In this document: one piece after another, positions 11,301 to 19,214 of the stretch
Layout: every line of letters starts with the position of its first letter
Position numbering within the stretch: position 1 is the stretch's first letter
Source: an uncultured Lachnospiraceae bacterium
GTDB lineage: Bacteria; Bacillota; Clostridia; Lachnospirales; Lachnospiraceae
DNA length: 58,957 bases
Direction: 5' to 3'
Assembly: GCA_905203555.1 (NCBI GenBank)
Contig: CAJKWK010000010.1
Span: 1-58,957, forward strand
The notes under the pieces: model-generated
Told to the model about the DNA's origin: nothing
The model's database searches: none
The model's input: only the letters and a program-made list of their open reading frames with translations
Position numbers and translations under genes: made by a program

Positions 11301-13078
11301 AAGCCATCTGGGCAGATATCTGACAGATCCAGGATATCTCCGATATTTCCGTATAAGATAACCTGTTCAATCTCATCTCCAGTTACGATGTCTAAACAGT
11401 GTACAGTAAATTTCATATCCTTGATCCGTTCATACACAACAGTGAAGGAATTGTTTCCGCCTTTGGAAACAGTAAATGTTGGATTTCCAATCATCTCATA
11501 CCCTTCAATTTCATAATCTGGAGCAACTTCTACTCCTTCCTTCCCAACAGATATTGTTTCTTCGATAATCTTTAAGATATCATCATTTTCATCTACACAT
11601 GTGACTGTATAAGTTACATCTTGGATTTCTTCGTCCTCTTTTGTGCTTACCAAGTAAACAGTGAAGATTTCTTTATCTTCTGTTAAAGTAAAGCAGTAAT
11701 CTCCCGCATATTCATAGAATTCAAACTCCATTTCCGGAATAATTTCATCTTCCGCTTTTCCAATTCCTGTTTCGGTTGCAATCTCATCACCTGTATCCTT
11801 ATCAAGATACCGGATCGTGTAATGCAGTTTTGTTTCCTCTGGTTCGGAATCAGTCGCTTCTTCGTCGATGATATCTTTTGTATAGGATACCTCTACGATT
11901 TTTTTATTTTCATCCAGGACAAACTCATCCATTCCAATATCGTCCACAGTGTAGCCTTCAAATTCTTTGTATGGAATCTGAATTACACTGTCCTTCGGAG
12001 CTGTTCCGGTAATCTCGGCAAGAACTTCTCCATCATCCGCTACATAACGGATCCGATATGAATATTCCTTCACTTTTTCCGAGTAATACAGGATGTGCTC
12101 CATATGATCCTCTTCTAATATAAAGGAATATTCATTCCCTGCGGCTGCAATATAACCAGAAAGCGGCTCAACTTTTACTGTGGAACCCTTTTCTCCGGTT
12201 CCGTTTACAATCTTAATGATTTCTCCGGTTTCCTGATTAAGATATTGGATGGTGTATGAATAGACTTCTGTTTCACTCTGATCTTCCTCTGGGATTTCTT
12301 CTCTTTCCTTTTTATAATGCACAACGAAAACCATATCATCCTGGGTAAGTTTCTGCCGTCCATCCTGCCCTTCCACATACTGGAAACCTTTAAACTCTTT
12401 TCTGGTAATCTCCACAAACGAATTCTTTCTCGCTTCTCCGGAAGTAGAAGCAAGTACTACTCCGTTTTCATCGACATATTGAACCGTATAAGAATAATAA
12501 GTTTTGTGGGATGTGCTTCCACCTCCCCCTCCACCACTGGAACCTCCGCCACCACCGGAACTACTGCCTCCAGGAGCTTTGCTACTGGATACGGAACCAG
12601 ATGTGCCGCCTGGCCCAGCCGACCCAATCTGTTTTGTTTGAGTACCCTTACCAGCGATAAAAACAGGAACTCCATTTTCCATCCACTGTCCGTCTGCATT
12701 TACAGTAAAACCATCCGGCGTTACAGTGTTAACATACAGTTTTCCGTCCTTATCAAACAGATAGCAATATCCATCAATCCACCGCCATCCATCCGCTGCC
12801 ATACTGCCAAAAGTACCATCATGGACAGGATTAAAAAAATACCAGGTATCACCAATATACTTCCAACCATATGTCATAACGCCCTGTTCATCCAGGTAAT
12901 ACCATTTTCCATCTGTCTGGTCTAAAAACCATCCGTTTTGCAAATAGGTTCCGTTATCATTCTGGTAACGCCATGTCTCTGGCGATGTACTAACCCAGTT
13001 TCCACCAAATGCCGTGATACATTGGCTTGCAACCAGAACTGCAATGAATGGTTTTGCCAATTTCTTTTTGATATGCAT
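8330..13078 (-). CDS. Giant secreted protein: N-terminal choline-binding-type repeats, MucBP-like repeats, C-terminal DUF6273-like domain (1582 aa)
   Basis: The signal peptide (MHIKKKLAKPFIAVLVAS) is followed at once by aromatic choline/glucan-binding-type repeats (WRYQNDNGTYLQNGWF, GKWYYLDEQGVMTYGWKYI). A Gly/Ser linker follows. Then come about ten MucBP-like repeats of roughly 70 residues, each starting like YTVQYVDENGVVLAS and often containing a GF.Y or GYE element. A CxxC pair region (VRCEKCGKE, FCDVCQERL) is followed by a C-terminal domain ending RSSYWLRTPVYG and GIRPMYVVEQGGE, which fits DUF6273. Inferred role: wall-bound adhesin with an outward lectin-like head. Anchor repeats at the N-terminus are the reverse of the arrangement in the next gene. 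AAGGAGGAAGCGT-ATG supports the start, and CATAATTA lies 26 bases upstream. Confidence 0.9.
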   Translation of the reverse strand: MHIKKKLAKPFIAVLVASQCITAFGGNWVSTSPETWRYQNDNGTYLQNGWFLDQTDGKWYYLDEQGVMTYGWKYIGDTWYFFNPVHDGTFGSMAADGWRWIDGYCYLFDKDGKLYVNTVTPDGFTVNADGQWMENGVPVFIAGKGTQTKQIGSAGPGGTSGSVSSSKAPGGSSSGGGGGSSGGGGGGSTSHKTYYSYTVQYVDENGVVLASTSGEARKNSFVEITRKEFKGFQYVEGQDGRQKLTQDDMVFVVHYKKEREEIPEEDQSETEVYSYTIQYLNQETGEIIKIVNGTGEKGSTVKVEPLSGYIAAAGNEYSFILEEDHMEHILYYSEKVKEYSYRIRYVADDGEVLAEITGTAPKDSVIQIPYKEFEGYTVDDIGMDEFVLDENKKIVEVSYTKDIIDEEATDSEPEETKLHYTIRYLDKDTGDEIATETGIGKAEDEIIPEMEFEFYEYAGDYCFTLTEDKEIFTVYLVSTKEDEEIQDVTYTVTCVDENDDILKIIEETISVGKEGVEVAPDYEIEGYEMIGNPTFTVSKGGNNSFTVVYERIKDMKFTVHCLDIVTGDEIEQVILYGNIGDILDLSDICPDGFERVAGIPESGTVTEIPSNNVIKLYFRKISEIPDIKKEAAFTVRFREKGNEENIISGDISGTWTVGELLPIYFNRQMTDQTGNLYEAMDDSPRTFRIKDVEMNEFTIYFRKIKNAPEEEDMTRQYSIRYVAGDTGSVLGVTTGFGKVGEKISYRNTFYQYGFSDPEDNSYTIQKDGDNIVEVTLKRMGGVTPDKNEHTGRYDGCSWLALFVDSNGKQLLPSVNAFSVKGDRIYFDYPEIIEKDGVTYRAVESAPYIEDIDRTIYKQIIIQYVTGEPSEEKLEMWKNKTQEKKDEFYGTTPYQYYIAYREKNSWNDIGLVIGSAHKDSTIQIEAKEMPGWHIPDENLGDFTLDQDGKVAIAQYERPDGGTSSGYLSHEYEIHMIDGEGNDLFAPYQGKVAFKKGNSSIDFRIYYPDVFYDLEGNRWEADELSPKDVVLENLSLNNNRRDISYHQVYENEKEQFIVTSNADFNRILNEFAVYTHDSERHEYYVIGRDYDTSRAEVSDTMYQNNLAGYSNEIVDRFELNGVSYTVSRVGYYRKWNQETCIHEWKMTENVSGNCLVTAETTVRCEKCGKEQIVFYPAVGHIDENYDSFCDVCQERLSQNLGDTISVTWDSKDETIGKKVYNFVCVDTDYQGTGKMLYVSKEGIGSDIYGTYTEAAEADYLSSSVRMFLDDRFADGLSVSSGLQPIDGDTVSMLTKEEYDKYRTAADNQYRFPSGIYLTKSNDMDAVTLTNGTRVSKKDASNYEIHPTLLLNRSETEEGLHSGVWQVGDMQVRNIGGKLYLFRCVNANYQDKSNTDKSLALFLCDTVIPSNEGMGFDEPDETQSTRFFGESNNYKGSVVSQWLDENKSKTGDLVETNIGILNEYTGASRKGAYENMDVRDFVKYERGTPQVMYSNLFIPSLEEALSMKDYLWKFNDSDKNNASEIINNYRSSYWLRTPVYGTDDMVYTVNLKTGAIEPKSVKATEGNSVSNTGIRPMYVVEQGGE

Positions 13079-13102
13079 ACGCTTCCTCCTTCCGTATTTT
13101 CT

Positions 13103-13110
13103 TAATTATG
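13103..13110 (-). promoter_or_regulatory. CATAATTA promoter motif for the 1582-aa surface protein
   Basis: CCATAATTAAG on the minus strand 26 bases before the start at 13078. GAAAAAAT lies four bases upstream of the CCATAATTA, the same spacing as at the plus-strand site 19158-19165. Confidence 0.65.
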
Positions 13111-13154
13111 GGTGTATTTTTTCAAAAAACAGTTTTGTATGCTGCAACACAGGA

Positions 13155-13442
13155 TTACAATTCCAATCCTGCTTCCATCAGGAATGTCCGAATCAGAATC
13201 ATGAATGCATGACGTAACTCTGGATGGAGTAAAGTTATAAGTCCCAAAAGGATCAGAAGAAGCCACACCATATTCTTTAAGTATAGTAATCCTGTGATTA
13301 CAATCTTCACTGGGCGCCGCTCTACTTTTACTTCTTCCTTTTGTTCTTCTTCAAAATGTTCCCTTAAACTTTCCCTTGTTCGTTCTAGTTCTTCACTTGC
13401 TTCTTGTCGCATAAGCCGCGGTGTAAATTTTGAATTTCCCAT
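13155..13442 (-). CDS. Small membrane protein downstream of the sortase (95 aa)
   Basis: Starting at the ATG with AAAGGAG nine bases upstream, the protein is MGNSKFTPRLMRQ... . It has a charged Glu-rich N-terminal half (about residues 10-45, probably helical or coiled coil) and one or two hydrophobic segments (ITGLLYLKNMVWLLLILLGL, then HAFMILIRTFLM). It begins 4 bases after the sortase gene, so the two are surely co-transcribed. No family was recognised. It may be an accessory membrane subunit for the sortase or another surface factor; that is inference from position only. Confidence 0.75.
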   Translation of the reverse strand: MGNSKFTPRLMRQEASEELERTRESLREHFEEEQKEEVKVERRPVKIVITGLLYLKNMVWLLLILLGLITLLHPELRHAFMILIRTFLMEAGLEL

Positions 13443-13446
13443 CACG

Positions 13447-14208
13447 TTACTCCTTTCGTACAATTTCTTCTTTTAATTTACCGATTACAAACAGCCTTCC
13501 ATCTTTTTTTGTATATTCGCAGGTTATCAAAGTAATTAGCTGATCCCCCCAGTCAATTTCCTCCATCATTCCTCCATGATTATACAAATAAACTCTTAGA
13601 TTTTCCATTTCCTGCTCAGTATACGGAACCAGGTTTTGAACCAATTTCTCATCTTTTGCAGAAGCAGTCATGACAGCACATACTTCGTAACAAGCAATTC
13701 GGTCTTGCGTGATATATCGAATCTCCTTGTGTGTATCACAATACTCTGGATCCAAGTAGTGTTTCAGTGTTCCAAACATTTTCCCAGATTTCATGTTATG
13801 TCCATAAAGCACGATATTTGTACCATGCATATAACTGGCATTGTCCATATAAATACTTCCATATACAGAGTACTTCCCATCAAATCCACGTCGGATATAA
13901 TAATCTGGTTTCTCGGATTTCATAACCGGATATGCAACGGATGTGCCGGGGATCTCAACGAATCCTATTACATCTGGATTTTCTTTTCGCAATCCATCAA
14001 TATCTACAAAACTTTCACTTTCCATCACTATCCCGGCAGACATGGATACCGCCGGTTGCTTTACTGTATAATTTGCTACCAATTTTGCAACCTGATCGAG
14101 TTTTTTATCCTCGTATTGATATTGCGCGATCCTTCCACCGATGCAGATGACAGGGACTACTATCATTGCTAAAAAAGTTACGGATAACATTTTTTTGATT
14201 TTTTTCAC
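13447..14208 (-). CDS. srtB: Class B sortase
   Basis: The 253-residue protein has an N-terminal membrane anchor (about residues 7-25). Its class B sortase catalytic triad is visible: His137 in LYGHNMKSG, Cys230 in TLITCEY and Arg238 in DGRLFVIG. Sortases cleave a C-terminal sorting signal and join the protein to the cell wall or to pilus subunits. The most likely substrate here is the giant Cna-B adhesin at 37.9-48.6 kb, whose tail carries PSKTGD, a hydrophobic segment and basic residues. The start is a GTG with AAGGAG seven bases upstream. No CATAATTA motif was found ahead of it; a TTATCCGCA site lies about 90 bases upstream. Confidence 0.93.
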   Translation of the reverse strand: MKKIKKMLSVTFLAMIVVPVICIGGRIAQYQYEDKKLDQVAKLVANYTVKQPAVSMSAGIVMESESFVDIDGLRKENPDVIGFVEIPGTSVAYPVMKSEKPDYYIRRGFDGKYSVYGSIYMDNASYMHGTNIVLYGHNMKSGKMFGTLKHYLDPEYCDTHKEIRYITQDRIACYEVCAVMTASAKDEKLVQNLVPYTEQEMENLRVYLYNHGGMMEEIDWGDQLITLITCEYTKKDGRLFVIGKLKEEIVRKE

Positions 14209-14408
14209 ATTGTTTCTCCTTCAACATTTTCCTGATATACTTGAGGATGACGAGGCAATCCTATCAGAAATCGTTAGCCCATGCAAAAACCAATCTCTGC
14301 GGATAACAAAAATCTAGTTTTTTGCGAAATCCTTACATCTTTCGCCGCGGGAAAGCTGCCACTGGAAGCGATGACAGTGTGCAGAGCAGTCAGTAACAAT
14401 TCATCATT

Positions 14409-14440
14409 AAAGTCACGAGAGTGTGGCGGTTAATTTTCAA
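14409..14440. repeat. Copy 2 of the 32-bp dispersed intergenic repeat
   Basis: AAAGTCACGAGAGTGTGG followed by CGGTTAATTTTCAA. It differs from 8186-8217 at three positions. It lies directly past the terminator at 14445-14468 and ahead of the sortase gene. Confidence 0.7.
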
Positions 14441-14444
14441 AAAT

Positions 14445-14468
14445 AAGGGACTGGAATACCAGCCCCTT
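14445..14468 (-). terminator. Rho-independent terminator of the coupling-protein gene
   Basis: On the minus strand AAGGGGCTGG, loop TATT, CCAGTCCCTT and then ATTTTTG, within 30 bases of the stop. Confidence 0.85.
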
Positions 14469-14473
14469 GTGTA

Positions 14474-16633
14474 TTAAAAATCTGTATCTGACAATGCCGA
14501 AGCGAAATCGTTCATCATATCTTCATTGGAAATGGTTCGTTCTGTTGGTGCAGTAGCTTTCATGATCTTGCCTGAAGCACTTGCCTGTCTGTTTTTTGGT
14601 TTTGCACTGGACACCGAAACAATTCCGCCTCGTACGGTTTTGATTGTTGCTCCGTTTTTCAGCTCTGCCTCCCTGTCAAAGGACATATCTGTCGTTCTTT
14701 CCGCCAACTGCCTGGCCGTTTCCTTTTCTTCTTCTTTTGTCATTGGTTTCGCTGACGGAATTAGGGAACCTGCGACATAAGGCTTAGTTTCTGGGCGCAT
14801 GGATGTAGCTCCACGCTTGATGGCGTTTCCCTGTTGTGCCTTCCGTTTTTTCTCCAGTCTTTTTAAATCTTCCGGTTTCGTATTACAGTAATCAAATACA
14901 TACAAGCCAAGACCTGTTCCCAGGTTACCGAGATATTTTGCATTAGGGTGTTCCGGAGTGACGAACTTTTCATCATAAAACGGCTGTTCACCTTTGATAA
15001 CAATAATGCAGTACCCCTTTTTCAGCCTTCGGATCTCATCTACTGTTAATAAAGCTCTTTTCGTCCACTTAAACGATTTCGAGTCGGAACCGCCTTTTCC
15101 GTTTCTGGAGTGAGAGCTATCTCTTACTCGAATCGTCTGATCTCCAAGCTTTTTCGATAGATCTTCCATGGATGAAAGCTCATTTCCTCCAAGATAAACC
15201 AAGGTATCACAGGCACCCATTAAGGTTTCCCAGTCATCCTTATAAAGGTTCTTGATCTGGCCAACTGCCTGAATGAAGATCATGCAAGCAAGACCATACT
15301 TTCTCATGGTTGTCAGTTTGACCTGGAAATCAGGAATGATACCGATATTAGCAAACTCATCCAGGACAAAATGGACATCATATTTTAATCGGAGCCCTTC
15401 ACAATCCGTTGCTGCATGGTAATACAATGTATCAAACATCTGCGAATACAGCATGTTGACCAGGAATGCATATGGGTTGTTTCCCTGTGGTACGATGATG
15501 TAAGTAATCGTCTTTTTATCTCCGATTGTTCGTAAGTCCATATCATCCGATGATGTGAGATTTTCCACGGTTCCAATATTGAATGGTGCCAGCCGCACAG
15601 CTGCTGTGATCAGGATGGACTGTGCTGTTTTTTCAGAAGCCTGTTTGAAGATATCATACTGCTTGACACAGATATCATTATCGTCATACTGACGCACCTC
15701 ATCAAAGATTTTATCAAGCTGCGATTTTGCTTCTTTGGGGTCAACTTTGGCCTGCCGCAGTAATTTAGATACCATAGCGAAATTCTGCATTTCTGGTTTT
15801 TGGTAACGGATCAGGTAAAAAATGATTGCTTCCAAAAGCGCCGTCTCCGCTTTTTCCCAGAACGGATCTCCCCCACCCTTGTTTTGCCCTTCTGTATTTT
15901 TGATCAGACAGGTAATTAACGTCAGAACATCTTCCTCTCCTCTCAGGTAACAGAATGGATTGTAACAATGGGAGTGAGCCATATCTGTCAGATTAAAGAC
16001 ACGTATATCATATCCTTGAGATTCAAAAAATTTCCCCGTTGTAGCTAAAAGTTCGCCAGATGGATCGGTTACGACATAGGAACAATATGCCTGCAGTAGG
16101 CATGGTCGTACAATGTTGTAGGATTTACCGGAACCGGGACCACCAATGATCATCGCGTTATTGTTCAAATTCGTCTGTCTTGTATTCATGGTCAGCTGGC
16201 AATGCTTGGAATAAATCAGATTTTCTTGTCCTTCGGCAATAGGTTTCCCATACGGAGCATTGTATTTCCGATTAAATGCCTGGATACTTTTTGGTGTCTG
16301 CCATGCAGCGGTACCGCTTTGTTCTCCGTCTTTATAGTGGCGGTTGAGTACTTTCTGGTCATGTGCTACCCATACTACGATAGCTGCCAAAATCCCTAAA
16401 GTCGCAAACGCCTCCCAAAATTCTGTTCCAAATGAAAATGCAAAAGGGGCGCTTCCAAAATTCATCAGGATAGTTACCAATGCCTCCGGCAACCCAACTC
16501 CAGCGTTTTCTACCTGATACCTGGCGCACCTGGCACATACATATGCCAATAGGATGAAGCCGGCAACTGTCATAGCGATATGAAGCTTACGTTCCTGTGC
16601 CTCTCTCTTTGTGTCAATGTAACCGTTTGCCAT
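14474..16633 (-). CDS. traG: Type IV secretion coupling protein, VirD4/TraG family ATPase
   Basis: The 719-residue protein has two N-terminal membrane segments (about residues 18-36 and 74-92). A Walker A motif follows (GGPGSGKS, residues 164-171), then the Walker B-type element LDEFANIGIIPDF in the middle of the chain. VirD4 proteins sit at the inner face of the membrane and hand relaxase-bound DNA to the conjugative pore. The C-terminus is basic to mixed and extended. The start is taken at MANGY rather than 11 codons upstream, because GGAG lies 10 bases before that ATG. It stands as a single-gene unit with its own motif and terminator. No relaxase or VirB4 gene is in this window, so the rest of the transfer region must lie elsewhere. 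Confidence 0.93.
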   Translation of the reverse strand: MANGYIDTKREAQERKLHIAMTVAGFILLAYVCARCARYQVENAGVGLPEALVTILMNFGSAPFAFSFGTEFWEAFATLGILAAIVVWVAHDQKVLNRHYKDGEQSGTAAWQTPKSIQAFNRKYNAPYGKPIAEGQENLIYSKHCQLTMNTRQTNLNNNAMIIGGPGSGKSYNIVRPCLLQAYCSYVVTDPSGELLATTGKFFESQGYDIRVFNLTDMAHSHCYNPFCYLRGEEDVLTLITCLIKNTEGQNKGGGDPFWEKAETALLEAIIFYLIRYQKPEMQNFAMVSKLLRQAKVDPKEAKSQLDKIFDEVRQYDDNDICVKQYDIFKQASEKTAQSILITAAVRLAPFNIGTVENLTSSDDMDLRTIGDKKTITYIIVPQGNNPYAFLVNMLYSQMFDTLYYHAATDCEGLRLKYDVHFVLDEFANIGIIPDFQVKLTTMRKYGLACMIFIQAVGQIKNLYKDDWETLMGACDTLVYLGGNELSSMEDLSKKLGDQTIRVRDSSHSRNGKGGSDSKSFKWTKRALLTVDEIRRLKKGYCIIVIKGEQPFYDEKFVTPEHPNAKYLGNLGTGLGLYVFDYCNTKPEDLKRLEKKRKAQQGNAIKRGATSMRPETKPYVAGSLIPSAKPMTKEEEKETARQLAERTTDMSFDREAELKNGATIKTVRGGIVSVSSAKPKNRQASASGKIMKATAPTERTISNEDMMNDFASALSDTDF

Positions 16634-16663
16634 GTTACGTGTTCTCCTTTCTTTTCGTTTTCC

Positions 16664-16671
16664 CAATTATG
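16664..16671 (-). promoter_or_regulatory. CATAATTG promoter motif for the coupling protein
   Basis: CATAATTG on the minus strand 32 bases before the start at 16633; one base from the consensus. No TTGACA-type -35 box is evident 17 bases upstream. Confidence 0.5.
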
Positions 16672-16699
16672 AGAAAGAAGACACAGGAAGTCGCAAAAA

Positions 16700-16725
16700 A
16701 AGCCTGTCATCATATGACAGACCTT
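16700..16725 (-). terminator. Rho-independent terminator of the signal peptidase gene
   Basis: AAGGTCTGTCAT, loop ATG, ATGACAGGCTT then a run of T on the minus strand, about 10 bases past the stop. Confidence 0.8.
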
Positions 16726-16735
16726 GTTTTGTAAT

Positions 16736-17236
16736 TCACAATTTTTTCATTTGATTTATCGGCCAATACCGGAATAATGCCTTTCCGGCAATATTGTCTT
16801 CAAACACAATTTTATGCTCCCAGTATCTGGCATCATAAGAATCGTTGCGGTTATCTCCCATAACAAAATACCCATCCTCTGGGAGTGTAATGGAAAATTC
16901 TTCTTCCTTTGTCATTTCTTCCTTTAAGTACGGTTCGTCCAGTTTTGTTTTATTCACATAAACTTTACCGTCTCTGATTTCCACCGTTTCTCCTGGAAGG
17001 CCAATGATCCTTTTGATAAGGTAATAACCACCGCCATCCGGATCTTTAAAGATTACGATATCTCCGCGATCATAATTTTTCAGGAACCTGACACCAAATA
17101 CCCTGTCTCCCGTCATAATGGTATTTTCCATGGAACCGGACGGAATATAGGCATTAATGAATACAAAATTCATTAGAAATATCATCACAAGAATCGTTAA
17201 TATCATATCTTTGCATGATTTGAATAAGTTTTTCAT
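16736..17236 (-). CDS. lepB: Type I signal peptidase
   Basis: The 166-residue protein has one N-terminal membrane segment (about residues 9-30). The catalytic Ser35 is in PSGSMENTI and the catalytic Lys75 in YYLIKRIIGLPGE, followed by the conserved GDNRNDSYDARYWEH box. It removes signal peptides from exported proteins and would suit the several signal-peptide-bearing surface proteins on this element. The start is placed at MKNLFK; an in-frame GTG seven codons upstream is the alternative, and neither has a strong ribosome binding site. No CATAATTA motif precedes it, so it may depend on readthrough past the hairpin at 17384-17412. Confidence 0.9.
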   Translation of the reverse strand: MKNLFKSCKDMILTILVMIFLMNFVFINAYIPSGSMENTIMTGDRVFGVRFLKNYDRGDIVIFKDPDGGGYYLIKRIIGLPGETVEIRDGKVYVNKTKLDEPYLKEEMTKEEEFSITLPEDGYFVMGDNRNDSYDARYWEHKIVFEDNIAGKALFRYWPINQMKKL

Positions 17237-17383
17237 TTTACTACAGGATACCACCACTCAATAATCAGATTAAGCGTGATGGAATGCGGTGCGGTTTACA
17301 AAACCGTTATGCAAAATCCTGTTTCCTCCTCTCTGTTTAACCGGAGCAACAATTTCCGCTCTGGCATACATTGTTTTTTACGA

Positions 17384-17412
17384 AGAAACCCCGGCAATCT
17401 GCCAGGGTTTCT
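17384..17412 (-). terminator. Hairpin after the 520-aa gene
   Basis: GAAACCCTGGCA pairs with TGCCGGGGTTTC on the minus strand, 17 bases past the stop at 17429. The U-run is poor (TTCG first), so it may attenuate rather than end transcription toward the signal peptidase gene. Confidence 0.65.
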
Positions 17413-17428
17413 TGTTTTGAAATTTCCC

Positions 17429-18991
17429 TTACCGCTCCTGGTCCACATCATCGGTTCTCTCGTATTCCTGCTCGTTGATCTCCATCTGGATCCGATCGTC
17501 TTTTTCAATATCCTGAATCAGTTCCTGTGGGCTGACTTCGTTCAATGTATAAGAAATATTTTGTACTTCCCGTATACTATCCTCGATTTCATTGATTACG
17601 GCAATTTTTACTTCCGGCGGTTCTGCAGCCAGGTCATGAAATACTGGTGTATGGTAAGCTTCTTCTATCATGGAAAGTCTTGCTACTTCATCTGTCATAA
17701 CTCGATACCCCAGTGTGTTTAAGCAGAAATCCTTAATGAAATCCTGTCCATTCAGATCAGATAAATCAACGCTGCGCTCTCCGATAATCCCGTTGATTGC
17801 ACGCCGGTTTGCAGACCTGTCTCCGTAAAGGTCGTTTAACAGTTCCCCATCACCTTCACGCAGCGCTTTATTGATCGCATTGCCAAAACGGTAATCATCA
17901 TCCTTCATGCGGCTGATGGCATCCATATCTTTTAAGCTCTGTTCATTTGCATAGCGGAAATTAATTTGTTCTACAAGCTCCCTCTTGTAGCGTTCTGTTT
18001 TTTCCATCAGGTTCAGCTCTTTCTTGTATGGTGTACTACGCTGTCTTTCCCGTTCGATATTTTCTTTAATTTTTTCCGGTTTGCGCTCGGAATCGATCTC
18101 AATCGTTCCATATCCTTTCAAAATGCCGTACACGCGCCCTTCCCATCCCTGACTCATACGACTGATCGGCTCCTCATGTTTTCCAATTCCATAATAAATA
18201 CCATTGGAATCCGTTCGCAGGTAATGGCTTGGTTCATCTTTGTCATAAACCCTACATGCAGTATGGGTATCTCCGACTAAAGCCAAAGCTCTTTCCATTA
18301 CCCGATCTCGTTCTTTACTAATCCCCATAACATGCCTTCTAGTTTCGGCGGAACAGATCAGAGAAGCTTTTCTGACTGCGTCATGGGCTTTTTCACTGTC
18401 AGCCTGTGTCATGTAAAGATGAAGGTTCCCAAACCCATCTGGTACGGTACAGTATCGGAAATTCATATCTCCCATCTGTTCCATGTAATCTAGTTTTTCT
18501 TCCTCTATAGACATGCAGGCCATTGGAATGTTTTTGCTTTGACATTCAGCCGCAAACTCCTTTGCGTCTGCCTGGCGGATTGATTCCAGGGAATTCAACC
18601 TTGTAATAATTTCCTGGGCGCGTTCCTTATCCAGGTGGTCAACGACAAAATAACATAAATTTACGAGTTTGCCATCGCTGCGCTTTACTGTATCTTCGTA
18701 CTGCACACGGTTGATTTTTGCATTCCTGAATTCATTAATCAGCCTGTCTTTCATAAAGGCACCGCAATATGCTACCAATCCACAGTTTTTCAACAATGCG
18801 GTTTCATCTACTCTCCCCAGAGTATCCTTGGAGCGCTCAACAAAATCGGCTCCTCCAACCTGTTCCAGCTTGTCCTCATAAATGATATTGGAATAATTGA
18901 TGGATTCTCGATCCAAAATGCTGTTTGCTGCATCCAACAGGACTTTTAAGGTTCCTGCCATGTATGCGCTGATATGATTGATCTCAGCCAT
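17429..18991 (-). CDS. Unknown conserved-type element protein (520 aa)
   Basis: No family was recognised. The protein begins MAEINHISAYMAG, has no signal peptide or membrane segment, and is mostly charged and soluble. It is rich in Arg, Glu and Asp, with probable long helices around residues 310-360 (KIKENIERERQRS, KTERYKRELVEQ). The C-terminal 30 residues are very acidic (QDIEKDDRIQMEINEQEYER). It lies two genes upstream of the coupling protein in the same orientation, so a role in transfer or cell contact is possible but unproven. GGAGGAACC precedes the ATG, and a CATAATTA motif lies 30 bases upstream. Confidence 0.8.
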   Translation of the reverse strand: MAEINHISAYMAGTLKVLLDAANSILDRESINYSNIIYEDKLEQVGGADFVERSKDTLGRVDETALLKNCGLVAYCGAFMKDRLINEFRNAKINRVQYEDTVKRSDGKLVNLCYFVVDHLDKERAQEIITRLNSLESIRQADAKEFAAECQSKNIPMACMSIEEEKLDYMEQMGDMNFRYCTVPDGFGNLHLYMTQADSEKAHDAVRKASLICSAETRRHVMGISKERDRVMERALALVGDTHTACRVYDKDEPSHYLRTDSNGIYYGIGKHEEPISRMSQGWEGRVYGILKGYGTIEIDSERKPEKIKENIERERQRSTPYKKELNLMEKTERYKRELVEQINFRYANEQSLKDMDAISRMKDDDYRFGNAINKALREGDGELLNDLYGDRSANRRAINGIIGERSVDLSDLNGQDFIKDFCLNTLGYRVMTDEVARLSMIEEAYHTPVFHDLAAEPPEVKIAVINEIEDSIREVQNISYTLNEVSPQELIQDIEKDDRIQMEINEQEYERTDDVDQER

Positions 18992-19019
18992 AAAATTGGT
19001 TCCTCCTTTATTTTTGTTT

Positions 19020-19027
19020 TAATTATG
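19020..19027 (-). promoter_or_regulatory. CATAATTA promoter motif for the 520-aa gene
   Basis: CCATAATTAAAAC on the minus strand 30 bases before the start at 18991. It lies 130 bases from the opposed plus-strand motif at 19158, making a divergent promoter region. Confidence 0.6.
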
Positions 19028-19124
19028 GAAGGCAGAGACGCATTTTTGGAAAAGTTGAAGAGATAAAAATTCTGGCTGAAAATACAATAGATAGCTGAAA
19101 ATAACGAAAAAAGCTATTTTTTCA

Positions 19125-19134
19125 TATCCGCAAG
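19125..19134 (+). promoter_or_regulatory. TATCCGCAAG upstream motif of the plus-strand gene
   Basis: TATCCGCAAG on the plus strand, 23 bases before the CATAATTA at 19158. Related sites precede several minus-strand units in the orientation of their own transcription. Confidence 0.45.
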
Positions 19135-19157
19135 TTTTCCTTGCGAAAAAATCGGGC

Positions 19158-19165
19158 CATAATTA
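19158..19165 (+). promoter_or_regulatory. CATAATTA promoter motif on the plus strand
   Basis: CCATAATTATAATAG on the plus strand, 49 bases before the ATG at 19215. This is the only site on the plus strand and precedes the only plus-strand gene outside the intron. GAAAAAAT lies four bases upstream, as at 13103-13110. Confidence 0.7.
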
Positions 19166-19214
19166 TAATAGAAGAAAAGATATCAGAAAAACAGCAAAAG
19201 AAAGGGGATTTGCT

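Larger units (their letters stand above)
14209..14473. other. 265-bp intergenic region ahead of the sortase
   Basis: No convincing ORF. It holds the TTATCCGCA site (14298-14306, minus orientation), the second copy of the 32-bp repeat (14409-14440) and the terminator of the upstream coupling-protein gene. No CATAATTA is present, so the sortase may use another promoter. Confidence 0.6.
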
